Assembly (NCBI GenBank): GCA_026874595.1 | Contig: CM049316.1 | Coordinates: 67,914,676 to 67,978,675, forward strand | Length of the DNA stretch: 64,000 bases | From: Sipunculus nudus | Taxonomy: Eukaryota; Annelida; Sipuncula; Golfingiida; Sipunculidae | Direction: 5' to 3' | Shown: positions 11,451-22,500 of the stretch, piece after piece | Layout of the letters: each line of letters opens with the position of its first letter | Position numbering within the stretch: the first letter of the stretch is position 1 | Position numbers and translations under genes: made by a program | Notes under the pieces: generated by a model | The model's database searches: none | The model's input: only the letters and a program-made list of their open reading frames with translations | What the model was told of the DNA's origin: nothing

Positions 11451-11514
11451 TTTTTCCGAGAATGCAGTCTTGTTCCGTGTTCTGACCGAGGTATAAATGC
11501 AGCTCATGCGCCAC
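11451..11514 (-). CDS. Candidate short exon upstream of the one at 10,898
   Basis: A 64-nt segment ends in a good donor (AAAAA|GTAAGT). In the frame that joins the next candidate exon it reads VAHELHLYLGQNTEQDCILG. The acceptor (gggatag|G) is poor. A second frame is also open. Treat it as a weak candidate supported mainly by matching phase with its neighbour. Confidence 0.2.
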
Positions 11515-13116
11515 CTATCCCTTCTTCAGTTTAACTAGTATTTACAGGCACTGCGAACATGCATAGGACATCTCTTCTCGATGCACTTTTCTGCTACCAG
11601 CCCCCAAAGTTACAGACATAAAATGAACTAATAGGACATTTTTATGTCAATATGCAAGTGACATTACATTTAATCATTATGTAAATTACCATTTCAACTG
11701 ACCTATAAACCTGCGTGTGTAGTATACAAAAGCACATATAAGTCTTGACAGTACCAACAAATTCTACTGTTGATAAAATAATTGTGGTTCTTGATTAAAA
11801 TATAGGATTGTGACAAGTGGAATCAGACCTGTCAGCTTAACTCTGCTATCTTTAGTGCTAACCCCTGCATATAGACCCCATGTATGCTGATCTCAAGTAC
11901 AGCCTCCAGTGGAATTATTTATACTAATGTATAGACAATAGGATAATAAATTCCGCCTTTTGATGAGCTTAACATTAGTAGAATAGATATGCGGCTCTAA
12001 GATAACTTTTACACATTCAAGACTATGAATCAGACGAAACGACAGTGGCTGTCCTTTTTAATGAGAGCAATTAGCGCGGGAGTCGCATATTTACAATTTG
12101 TAGCTGAACGCAAAAGGCGTTAACCAAACTGGTTTGGTAGCAATTCTTTGCTGCATGCGCACCCTGGTTTTCTAGCCCAGAAAATTTTACTATTAAAAGC
12201 CGTCGTCATTACAGAAGAGGAGATCTGGGATGAGTGCAGTGTATAACCGCTGCGTCAGAAGTGTAGAGCATCTGTCGTATTCAATTCAGTGAGGGCGATA
12301 TGACTGAAATTTTTTTCTTTTCAAGACAGAATAATTAATGATTCAATTTATAGAAATAGTCACTCAAAATATTAATTTATTGGAATAACTTCTGTGGAAA
12401 GACGGGTCGTTTAATATAGGTCACGTGACCCTGTACCAGAATGGTGCGATAGATCCGGACAGTTTAGATGTTAAAAACACATGTTCACTACTGAAAGAAT
12501 ATATCATGGTAAAATATGTAGGATTTTTTTACCATTGAATAATACATGTCTAGATAAAGTTACACAATATATTTTTTTTATTTAAATTTAAATAAAAAGG
12601 CAACATTCCCGCAACATTCACAGCCTTCAAGCAATCCTGGTTTCGTTGCCGGAGGAATGCCGACAGGAAATTCTTTATTACTATTTTATTTGTTTTTTGT
12701 TCGGTTCTGGTGGTCAGCAGGGGTGATTTAAGTTAATAGTTCCAATTACATCACCGCTGGAAAGGTTTCTACTCTATCTTCTACTTTTATTTCATATGAC
12801 TAAGATTGCATTCTTTTGATTCTTAACGCAAGCATCATGCACACACAATATAACTTTGTTTATATTCTGAAGGACAGTGCTTTAGTAAGAATTACAAAGT
12901 ACTTGTCGAATCAAGGTCTAAATAGGGCTAGAAAAATATTAGTAAATTTCGAAATTTAGTGATTAAAGAATTGTACTGTCGAGATTATACTTTTTGCTAT
13001 TGAGCGTCAGACTGAGGATATATACTCGTGAAAATCTACACATTAGCCACCATAACACCCATCGACATACTTCTGCTGTGACTTGTATTGTCTGCTTAAA
13101 TGGTCAGTATATAAAC
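11515..13116. other. Non-coding stretch between loci
   Basis: AT-rich with a slightly GC-richer patch at 12,050-12,300 that has no open frame. It contains the region 3' of the last exon at 13,117. I saw no canonical AATAAA close to that stop on the minus strand. Confidence 0.4.
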
Positions 13117-13337
13117 TTAAATATCCTTGCCGGCCCACAAGCTTGGTGGAATTGATTCGTCGGTGTATTTCCAGATGATCGGTTTGATTTTGTCCCAGTC
13201 CATTGGATATGACCAGGGGTCAAGGACGCCGTAACTTCTCTGAGCTGTTCTCCTGTCAGGGTTATCACACATATGGATTAGTATTTGCCTCATGGTGTCC
13301 GTAGTCGAAAGCCGTTGACAGCGCCACTCCTCTAGAC
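13117..13337 (-). CDS. S8-like gene, distal last exon (alternative terminal exon C)
   Basis: Starts after a clear acceptor (gtgtgttacag|G, phase 1) and runs 72 codons to a TAA at 13,117-13,119. It contains TDTMRQILIHMCDN, then QRSYGVLDPW, and ends in SLWAGKDI. It is homologous to the exon at 15,828-16,027 (TMRxxLIxxC, then a GxLxP turn, then basic residues). In subtilases this is the segment just after the catalytic Ser helix, where a final helix leads to a G-x-G-x-L/V-D turn. Its phase-1 acceptor fits the phase-1 donor at 17,521 exactly as the nearer exon does, but not a splice from that nearer exon. Inference: a duplicated, mutually exclusive last exon of locus 1, or the remnant of another tandem gene that lost its other exons. 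Confidence 0.55.
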
Positions 13338-13589
13338 CTGTAACACACGTAACACACGGTCATCTCATGTATTCTGGTTGTGTTTCTTCAGGGAGGTACA
13401 GAAATACAGTTTAACCCATGTAAATAAACCAATTAGTAACCAGCTATTTATATTTTTTTTTGGCCCGTGTGAATGCTCCAAATATTGTTGCACAACACTC
13501 ATGTTTGTTTTTATAGAGCAACCCACATTGTAAGACTGCTATCCACAAATTGGAAAGGTGGAGATTAATGTGATATGTTTATTTATATT

Positions 13590-13593
13590 TATG

Positions 13594-13630
<37 letters not shown>

Positions 13631-13632
13631 AC
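13590..13632. repeat. AT microsatellite
   Basis: TATATA tract broken once by ttta; it abuts the CAGTGAAACCC transposon end. Confidence 0.85.
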
Positions 13633-15020
13633 AGTGAAACCCTGGGCTTCGGACACCCCTCTGGAGCGGACAACCTGCCTAACGAACACTTTTTCGGCAT
13701 TTTAACTATTTAAGAACCCTTCTGGGGCGAACACCCCACTATTTAGGACAACGGACACTTTTCGTCCGCCCGATGGCTAAAATCATTCCGGCTAACGGAC
13801 ACCCAAGCGGCCACCCCGATCGAAGTCGGCAGGAATTCTTTGAAATAGCAAATATGGTCTTCTTCCGGCACGCCTCATATCACTTAAATGTTCTTACTAG
13901 TATGATTTAGGGCCATATTGAAATAACTATAAGGCCGGAGCTAGTTTTACTGAATTTACCTTATTTTTCAGCTGGAACATTTATTAATCTTGTTACGGAA
14001 CCCTATAACAACAGATCCCGTAATCGTGACGAGCATAAATTTTGATACGGAGATAAATAAAATCAGATTCCGCAACACTAGGTAGCGTGAAATATCTAGG
14101 GGAATGGATAAAGAAGTCAGAGTTTTTTTTAAACAAATAATTACAATTTATTCCTAGAACAATCCTTATATTACAATGCACTAAATGCACCAAATTTCTC
14201 TTCTTATGTGCATGCAGTATTGTGGCCTAGGGACTTTATATATCTTTAAAATCTAATTTCTTCAACAGTAATTATATTACCATGTCAAATTAGGTATTAA
14301 TTTATTAGTTAATTAGATCTGAAGGCCTTCTTTTGAATAATAACTCAAACAACTTTACAAATTCATTTTTGGTAGTAAAACCTAGCACAAAACATGACAA
14401 TAAATGCCGATTTTGCCTGTGTTCATTTTTAATTCTATTCTTAGTCCATTTTAAATCAATCTGTAACTTTTCTTGTAGGTTACTCGCCAGAAAGAAATAT
14501 GTTATAACGTGACTGCTAGTAGTTATGCCGTGAAAAATAATATATACCATGGCCAGTTATCATGGTTATATGGGCCAGCAGTTAGTTGTTGAACAAAAGT
14601 GACCAGTCCACTAAAAATGACTGGGATTTTAGGAGCAGGTAATGAGGTCGCTCGGCTGTGATCACGTGTGGCCACAGCCAACCAGCGTTAGGTCATCCCT
14701 GACAAACAGCGGGTCTGCGGCCACAACGACACGCGTTTTGTCTTGTCGCGAACTTTTTTACTCCAAGGAGATACAGGCGTCGTGTTGTTGTGCCTCCAAG
14801 ATAATAAGCCATACATTAACGACATTACAAACGCTGGCGTTTTTATACCTTTTTATACCTATCTTATAGTTATATGTCAACAAAGTCGACTCTGTGCAAC
14901 TTTATAGATGATTAAGGACAACACAGGGCCAACTTAAGTATTAGATAGATAAACGTCATAAAGTCGACGTGGTAATAAAGAGGGTCGCTCAAGCAGGGTG
15001 GTCCTCCGGCAGGATTTCAC
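13633..15020. mobile_element. Possible pogo/Tigger-like element bounded by CAGTGAAA ends
   Basis: Left end: TA followed by CAGTGAAACCCTGGGC and a run of cggacacc-type motifs (to about 13,830). Right end: the reverse complement begins CAGTGAAATCCTGCCGG and is followed by TA. TA flanks, CAGTG starts and repeated CGGACACC motifs are typical of Tc1/mariner pogo/Tigger-type transposons. Two minus-strand ORFs inside (13,993-14,193 and 14,305-14,550) show no transposase motif that I can recognise. Pairing of the two ends is inference; they could be separate solo ends. Confidence 0.4.
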
Positions 15021-15190
15021 TGTATTTGTATTTTTATGTATAAGAATAATCTTGCCAGCAGGACAATTGCTTATATATACTTGTGCATGCTGTTATCCTT
15101 CGCTAGTAGACAGCAATTATCACTTCGTTTTTAAGGAAGTTTAAATTGATCTCCTTTGAATTTCCATTATGCGCAACAGCAAATATTCGA
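14930..15190. repeat. Dispersed repeat, copy 2 (partner at 3,640-4,310)
   Basis: Shares attagata-ataaacgtcat, gtcgacgtggtaata, tgtataagaataa, ttgtgcatgctgttatcctt-gctag and tccattatgcgcaacagcaa with the 3.6-4.3 kb copy, in the same order and orientation. It overlaps the CAGTGAAA terminus at about 15,020, so that terminus may belong to this family. Confidence 0.6.
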
Positions 15191-15827
15191 GCTAAAACAT
15201 AGAAAGACTAATGGAATCCTTTGATTTTAATGCATGTCCGAAAGCATATAAGGCTTCATATTGGACATCAGAAACCCATACAGTCGCATAAATAAAATTA
15301 AGGCTATATGCATAAATTAAATATGTAGTTTAAAATGGATGTTAAACATATAAAACAGAAAATTGTTTCAAATCTTGATGATAAGAAGGTAAATGAAAGA
15401 TACTAACTTTTTTCGTAGGGTGTGTTGACGGTTTGGTGCTGCGCCTGTAATATACAAATCATGTTAAAACTCCTATTTTAACCCAGCTTAGGTCCAGCAT
15501 GCAAGACTATAAAGGAGGCCTAAAGGTCATATAAACCAAATAAAAATGAAAGGCAGGGCTACTTTATAGCTCAGATTGTTCAGTGAATATAGGCTTATAT
15601 AGCTTCTATCAGTTTTTTTTCTGCTGTGGATTGCACACCATTTCTGTTTTTTTCCGTATGCAAAGTTAAAGCTCAGTTAAAACAATCCCTTTCTACTGGA
15701 ACCTGAGACATTAACACGAGCTTATCATGGGTTGCTATTCAAGATAATTACGTATGTATTGGCGGGTCACCTGCCTTTTATGATTATATCGGTCATCAAA
15801 GTATTTAAGACATGTTCGTAAAGCACT
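15191..15827. other. Intron of the S8-like locus 1 (between alternative last exons)
   Basis: AT-rich. No exon supported. A short GT...AG-bounded segment at 15,410-15,450 was considered and rejected. Confidence 0.4.
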
Positions 15828-16027
15828 TTATGTATACCTGTAATCAATGTGGTCAGTGATGATCCGCTGAAGTCTTCTTCGATATTTCATTACAGTTTCT
15901 GGTTCCAGCGTCCCAAAACCGGTCATTGATTGATGATGACCGGGGGTGTCACTGACACATAAAGCTATTAGTACCCGCCTCATTGTCCGGGTACTCTGCA
16001 GCAGTCTAATGTCTGAAGCCGGGATAC
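15828..16027 (-). CDS. S8-like gene, proximal last exon (alternative terminal exon B)
   Basis: Acceptor ttcccttaatccag|G at 16,028-16,030, phase 1, then 65 codons to a TAA at 15,828-15,830. It contains DIRLLQSTRTMRRVLIALC, then SMTGFGTLEP, and ends in a basic stretch. Joined to the donor at 17,521 it continues the subtilase Ser helix in frame, as in active family members where the helix is followed by a V-R/K-x-x-L segment and a G-x-G turn. It is homologous to the exon at 13,117-13,337. A GT at 15,837 (CAG|gtatac) would end the exon in phase 2, which does not fit the phase-1 acceptor of the distal exon, so I take the TAA as the true end. Confidence 0.6.
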
Positions 16028-17521
16028 CTGGATTAAGGGAATAAGTAAGCTCATGTTACATAAATACAAAATATGAAATTTGAGTTTGTGGCTTTTATCC
16101 AAAATACTTTCGTCCAAAAATAAATAGGTAGTAACCATCTGAAAAAAATACATAATTTAATGGTTATTAACTCATAAACTATACCGTGTGTCAGTACTCA
16201 CCTGAAAACTCCCCCATTGTCAACATATTAAGATAAGACATTATATGTCATTAAATGCCTTTCCTGCTTCGACAAACTTCACTCTGCTCTCTAGTTATCA
16301 ATTGTTGTATCAATCGGATAGTAACAGGTGCCATGCAGTTACACGACATGACACGTTAATAATTAGTAACGGAGCCAAGATGTCTAAGATCATCCACGGC
16401 ATTTCCTGACATAAAACGAGTTTTTCAATGATCTATATACCGGCTTAGGAAAAACTCTCTGCGATTTACCTAATGGCGTTCTAAGGTGCAGATGTCACAG
16501 TCAAAAGATTATAGATTCATGGGTTGTCCTGATATTTGGAGTTGGATTATTTGAGGTCTTATGGATTCGGAGATTCCCGATCAATTCTAAGCAATTCCAT
16601 GTAAGAAGTAGTTATAATTTAGAATTCTTATACCTTCATATAGTTATCAAAGGTAAATTGCGACCGATTAGTAAACCCCATAGACACTCGCCAAATTTTT
16701 CAGTGATTTATTTATTGATCGTATCGCTTTCGTATAAATATCGTACCGAAGCTTTTGTTCTTTTGATATCATACGCGCATATTAAGTATTACTGTTTCCC
16801 CGGAATGCGATGTCGGAGCCCCCCTCGCAACAGACACATCTTGATTGTGAATGTAACTCAAAAATATATAATAATGATCATTCTAAAAATTAACATGTGC
16901 ATAGATATGTTTAAGAGAACGAAGTCTTTTAAAAATAAGAGCATCGCCGCTTCTGAGAGAATAACTTTGATCTTGAATAGACCGAGACTTTTGGGGCTTA
17001 CCACACTAAATAGCTTAAATCTGTAGAAAAACGTGGATAAATGTACTAAAAAATTAGTCTTGTTCTACCGTAGAGTTGAGGCGCCACCTAGAAAATTGCA
17101 AGATATTATACCATTTATTACCCCGATTAGGGGAGAGTTAATTATAATATGGAGAGATTTTTTTACATTCTATACATGCATGGATAGTAGTTATATGATG
17201 AAGCTGATATGCATTAATATCGTGACGATTACTAGGAGAGGGCGTCCCGCCTTGACATAAAATAACTCCATGTTTTGTAAAAACATCATACAAAACGTAT
17301 TTCTCAAGTTCGGAAGATTCATATTTTTTTATGTTTGTCTAATAATCACTGATACTGAACAACATGTGATCAACTATCACTTACAGATTATATGGAAGAT
17401 TTCGTTTCCTTTTTGTTCATTAGTGATGTATCAGGGGACCAAGAAACCGGGATCAGTAAATAGCAATAAGTAGAAAGTCGCATGAAAATCCTTAGAAATG
17501 GGAACTAGGTATAACACTTAC
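16028..17521. other. Intron of the S8-like locus 1
   Basis: Begins on the minus strand with GTAAGT at 17,521 and ends with the acceptor at 16,028. Several plus-strand ORFs of 60-122 codons here are AT-rich and show no motif; I read them as chance. Confidence 0.5.
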
Positions 17522-17876
17522 CGAGTGCCTGACTGTTGTTCAATGTGACAATAGCCGTAGCGATAGCATTGGCCGCAGGACTTGAACCAGAGATAATTAC
17601 GTAGTTTCGACCTGCTTCGTCTGGTCTCTGAATCCTAGTAGCAGGAGTGACCATGTCCAGTAAACCCCCCCCCCCCCCCCAGGCAGAGCCACCATCTGGG
17701 GATGATCTTTTAGTCCCTACGGCGATACACTCGTGAGCTGCATAGTTCATCCTTTTATTTGTGGAATTAAATGTGGCGTCTGTGAAAACAGAACTACGGT
17801 CCAACAGAATGCTGCATTGATTAGCTATATTACCGTAAACGTTAACTGGGCGAGTATACAATACTTGGGGATATTT
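17522..17876 (-). CDS. S8-like domain, C-terminal catalytic-Ser exon (locus 1)
   Basis: Frame reads YTRPVNVYGNIANQC, then MNYAAHECIAVGTKR, then LLDMVTPATRI, then YVIISGSSPAANAIATAIVT, and ends in a strong GTAAGT donor at 17,521 (phase 1). These match, in order, the subtilase blocks YPA..vIaVGAt, vDvvAPG.I and the GTSMAAPHVAGA Ser block. The Ser of SGSSPA aligns with the nucleophile, while the AxPHVAG residues are altered (N for P-H). A 16-base C run on the plus strand (17,665-17,680) encodes an all-Gly stretch where family members have a short loop. Upstream the frame is closed, but removing a 41-nt GT...AG segment (17,877-17,917) joins it in frame to the preceding exon. The start at 17,876 depends on that join. 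Confidence 0.6.
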
Positions 17877-17917
17877 CTATTAACATGTCAAGAAGGCCTT
17901 CCAATGTCTTCTTTCAC

Positions 17918-18159
17918 CTCCTCTCCGACAATCAAATGTTTCAATGTGAACTTTACAATCCCCTCTCCTGGGGGACACAAGCATGCTACATACTTTTGTA
18001 CCAAGTGCAACAACAACCGCAACATGTTGTTAAGTTCCTGACTGCTGTCACTGGCCTTTCGTTTGTTTTGAACAAACCAAGTCTCCTCACAGGCCACGCC
18101 GGCTTCCATCAGGACCTGCTTGTCACACCAAGGAGCCACCAGCATGACGGTGACGGAAC
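17918..18159 (-). CDS. S8-like domain, central exon (locus 1)
   Basis: A good acceptor (cattgtcgcag|G, phase 1) opens a frame beginning SVTVMLVAPWCDKQV, equivalent to the subtilase VVVVAAAGNDG strand and to AVFITPAWF in locus 2. The oxyanion-hole Asn is again absent. It continues through ACEETWFVQNK and LRLLLHLVQKYVACLCPPGE, Cys-containing sequence not typical of the compact S8 core, so probably an insertion loop. Without a splice the frame hits TGA at 17,888-17,890. With the 41-nt segment removed it is phase 0 at 17,918. Upstream exons encoding the Asp and His blocks are expected at higher coordinates and were not recognised. Confidence 0.5.
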
Positions 18160-18288
18160 CTGCGACAATGTGAATTTATATCAAATCAAAGCATAACACA
18201 TTGTATGATATAACTGGGGGAAAAAATAAAAACACGAAGAACATACCGATTTTGGTGAAATAGATGTTTAAAAATAATTATCATTTAT
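18160..18288. other. Intron of locus 1
   Basis: Short AT-rich stretch upstream of the acceptor at 18,160. Confidence 0.4.
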
Positions 18289-18432
18289 GTTCAAATCATT
18301 TAAGAAAGCATATTATAATTCAAATCTTTAATACACAACAATTTTTACCAAATTTAAACTGTTCAAATCATTTAAGAAAGCATATTATAATTCAAATCTT
18401 TAATACACAACAATTTTTACCAAATTTAAACT
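18289..18432. repeat. Perfect 72-bp tandem duplication
   Basis: Two copies, 18,289-18,360 and 18,361-18,432, each beginning gttcaaatcatttaagaaag and ending caaatttaaact, look identical base for base. Lack of divergence implies a recent event or polymorphic copy number. Confidence 0.95.
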
Positions 18433-19140
18433 GAGACATGTTAAAAAATGTGTAAAGACGTATGTTTTTTCCATAAGTGTTCCATTGTTAACACCTTTCG
18501 TATGACCATTTGGGATACAGATCGAAGTATCCGTATTGCTTGATTCTCAGACTTATTGTTATGAATATGCCTAATTTGAAAAAAAAAATAGTCAATTAAT
18601 ATTAAGTTTTTCTTGCAACTACATGACTCATTTCTTGCATTCATTTAAGGGGTGAACTACATTTTTTGAAATTCAGATTTTCTAATTCCTTGACAATCAA
18701 ATTTCATAGATGAATTCTACCCACAACAAATAAAAACAAAGGTCACGGTCCCAGTTAAAAGGTTACATACATATATAAATGACGTCAATTTTAATACTTC
18801 CACTTTGCCCAATTTTGGTAAACAGTGCATATGACCAGTACTTTCTTGGGAAACCAACAAAATGGGAGATAGGCGGGGAACTGCCGGTTTTCGGTAGCAG
18901 CCTGTAGTTAGGCCTATGGGATTTTTTTCGTTTATTCGCAGGCAGTTTCCCATGGGAAGCCAGGGGGAGTGGTGATGAGCATGAATAAAATAGTGAGGGA
19001 GTAAGAAAGCGTTATGGTAAATGCGTTGTGAAGATTATCCTTTAATATATCCTAAAATAAAATTTATTTATTTTAAATAAGGCGTAAACTTAATCAAAAG
19101 ATATCAGTAACTTTCAATGAAGAATTGACACAATATGCCA
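18433..19140. other. Non-coding, AT-rich
   Basis: No gene supported. The minus-strand ORFs of 67 and 78 codons have no motif. Confidence 0.4.
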
Positions 19141-19217
19141 AACTTTTCTACCTAGGACACCTCACTTATATGGACAAAAGCCTCAAGTCCTTTGAATGTC
19201 CGGCTTAGAGGAGTTCC
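19141..19217 (-). mobile_element. Pogo/Tigger-like transposon terminus
   Basis: On the minus strand, flanked by TA, the sequence begins CAGTGGAACTCCTCTAAGCC then GGACATTC and tgtccat motifs. This is the form of pogo/Tigger-type element ends (CAGTGGAACCTCTCTAAGCC). Only one end is recognised, so this is a truncated element; the 103-bp repeats start next to it. Confidence 0.5.
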
Positions 19218-19219
19218 AC

Positions 19220-19510
19220 TGTATTTGCTACCATAACAAGTGTCAAGACTGCCGCCAGGGAGAGTGGAGATCTCAGCGGCCTGCCAGAAGGGCCCCCGTG
19301 AATCGGAGGAGCAAATAGAAGCTATTTGCTACCATAAAAATGTCAAGACTGCCGCAAGGGGAGTGGAGATCTAAGCAGCCAGCAAGAAGGGCCCCATGAA
19401 TCACACGCTTAAATAGCAGCTATTTTCAACCATAAAAGGTGTCAAGAATGCCGCCAGGGGAAGTAGATATTAGAGCCAGCGGCCAGAGGGGTCCCAATGA
19501 ATCACACTCA
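19220..19510. repeat. ~103-bp tandem repeat, three copies
   Basis: Three diverged copies starting at about 19,226, 19,327 and 19,429 share ttgctaccataa, gtgtcaagactgccgccagg, gtggagatct and agaagggccccatgaatcac. GC content is higher than in the flanks. No frame is conserved between copies. Confidence 0.8.
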
Positions 19511-22500
19511 CAAATCCGTAATGTTGGTAACCAGAGTCCTTCATGCATTGAAAACTGAAGTCAGTGCTTGTCACTGGTGTCATGTTACATGTCCGTGATA
19601 TGGGTCCCCCAAACCTTCTTGCAAGGTAACTGCAATAGGTGTTTGTCACAGATACCTATTTTTGTCCGTGTTATGGTTAACCCAAATCCTTAGAGAATGG
19701 AATACTCCAATAAAGCTTCCAACAGATGCCATTTTATATGTTAGTGATATGGGTAAACTTAACCCTTTCGGTATGGAATTTACCGATAAAGCTTTCCCAT
19801 ACTTCTCAGTTCATGTATCTGTCTTATGCATAACCCTAACCTATCTGCCATGAAATACACTAATGAGTGTTTTCCAAAGGTTTCATTTGTGTCCTTGCCT
19901 TTAAGCATTAAATACTCATGTAAGCGCTTGTCACTGGTGTTATTGTATATGTTTGTGATAAAGGTAACCCTAACCCTTCTAGCATGGGAAACAAACTCCA
20001 GTCAATGCTTGCTACAGGGTTCATCTTATCTCCGTTTTATGAGTAACCGTAACAATTCAGGCAAGGATAATCCATCAAGTTGGTGTAATATTTTTATACA
20101 TGTTTGTATTATTGGTAACCAATATGCAATATGCATTGAAAACTGAAGTAAGCCCTTGTCACTGGTGTCATGTTTTATGTCCGTGATACGGGTAACCCTA
20201 ACCCTTCGGGCATGAAATACTACATTTAATGTTTGTCACAGATAGCATAGGGATCGGTCACATGTGTTATACAGTAAGTCCGTGATATGGGTAACCATAA
20301 CCCTTCTTGCATTGACTGCTCAAGTAAGGGCTATTCAATGGTCCAATGTTATATGTCCGCAATATGGGTAACCCTAACTGTTCGGGCATGGAATACTGCA
20401 GAAAGTGCATGGCATTGGTGATATAGATAACTGAATGATTTTGGTTATTTAAAACCCTTCAGGTGGTGAAAAATGAATAACAGCAGGTCACATATATAAT
20501 ATGATATGTCCGTCAAAGATTACCGTACCCTTCGGCCACAAAACAGGCATTAGTGCGTGTCACAGTTATGATTATAAGTGCTTGTGACAAGCACCACATG
20601 AAGAACGAAGAGAGAAAGAACGTGGGACAGTCGCGGCATGTGAATGCAAGGCATAACCAAACATACTATATGATAGTAAAGAGTTAAATTCTGTTGAATC
20701 TTCCGCAGAAGACACAAAAACCTGTGTATGTACATTTCAAATAGTCAGAAATATCATGACTCCTTGACACGAAATAGTATTATATGTGTTATGTACAGTT
20801 CAGACAAGGATAATCCATTAAGTTGGTGTAATGTTTATTATACGACATGTCCATTATAAGGGTAACCAAAAATCTTCATGCATTGATAAATTAAGTAAGC
20901 GCATGTCACTGGTGTCACGTTATATATCCTTGATATGGGTAACGCTTACCCTTTGGCATTGAATACTGAATTAAGTGTTTGCCACATAACATTTTATAAA
21001 CGTGATATAGGTACCCAATATGGAATACTCCGGTAAATGCTTAAACTCTTGCCATTTTACATGTGCGTGATATGGGTAACCCTAACCCTTCGGGCATGGA
21101 AATTACCAATAAAACCTTCCGACACTTGTCAGTTTACATGTGCGTGTAATGCGTAGCCGTAAACTTTCTGGCATGTACTTCGCCAGTAAGTGCTTGTCAC
21201 AGGTTTCACTTGTGTTCGTGATATAATTTACCACAACCCTTCAAGCATTTTATACTCATGTAAGCGCTCGTCACTGGTGCTATTGTATATGTTCGTGGTA
21301 TGGGTAACCCTAACCCTTCGGGCATGGGAAACTTCAGTAAGTGCTTCCTACAGGTGTCACCTTATCTCCGTTTAATGGGTAACCGCGACAGTTCAGGCAA
21401 GAATAATCCATAAAGTTGGTGAAAAAATAATTATACGACTATCCGTAATATGGTTAACCAGAATTGTTCATGCATGAAAAACTGTAGTGAGCGCTTATCC
21501 CTAGCGTCATGTTATATGCCCTTGATAGGGTTATCCGAACCCTTTGGGCATAGAATACTCCATTAAGTGTTTTTGACAAGCAACATTGAATGTACATGTA
21601 ATTGGTATTCCAAACCCTATGGGGAAGGCTAGACCGGTTAGTAGTTGTCACTGGTATTATACGATTTATCCATAATATGGGCAACACTAACCCTTCTGTC
21701 ATGGTATACTCAAGTAAGTGCTTTCCACCGGTCTCCTTTTATGTCCGTGATACGTGTAACCCTAACCATTCGGGCAAGGATAATTATCAAGCGCTTGTCC
21801 TAGGTCCTAATCCTTTGGGCATGGAATACTAAAGTAAGAGCGTGACACTGATTATATGTAAGAAAATGTCCGTAATGTCCCACATAGTGAACGAGGTCGC
21901 AGTATATTTGTCATGGATATTAAGAACTCTGCAAAACATATACTGTAAACAATGTTTTCCATGGTTTCATTTAATGTCAGTATTATGGGTAACCCAAAAA
22001 TTACGGGCAAGGCTTAACCGGTAAGTAGTTTTCACAGGTATTATCCGATTTGTCCATAATAGGGTTACCCTAATCCTTCGGGCATGTAATCCTCCAGTAA
22101 GTGCGTTTCACAGGTCTCATTTTATGTTGGTTATATGTGTAACCCTACCCTTCAGGTAAGGATAAGTATTAAGTGCTTGTTCTATATTCCGTTAAATGTC
22201 CGTGATATGGGCAACCCTATCCCTTCGGACATGGAATACTAAAGTAAGTGCGTGACACTAGTTACAAGTTAAAAAAACCTTAATAAGGTTCATAGTGAAC
22301 CAAGTCGCTGTGTATTTGCCATGGATACATGCACCTTTGAACAAAATTAAGTGTAAACAATAATTTGTTACCCCAGGAACCAGGATTGTTCTCCTTTGAT
22401 GTACCTCTTTTGTATTTGTCGTGGATCTCTTCGGGCAAGGCGTAACAAGTAAGTAGTTGTCACAGGTATTATGCGATTATTGTTCATAATATGGGTAAAC

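Noticed and set aside
15410-15450. A 37-nt minus-strand segment between attacag and gttagt that could be a micro-exon after the proximal last exon
   Set aside because: It would fit phase 2 upstream but leaves phase 0 downstream, which does not fit the phase-1 acceptor at 13,337. The donor is weak.
16658-17473. Run of plus-strand ORFs up to 122 codons
   Set aside because: AT-rich, no motif, and they overlap an intron of the minus-strand S8-like gene.
18289-18432. Possible CRISPR-like repeat
   Set aside because: Only two directly abutting copies, no spacers, eukaryotic context.
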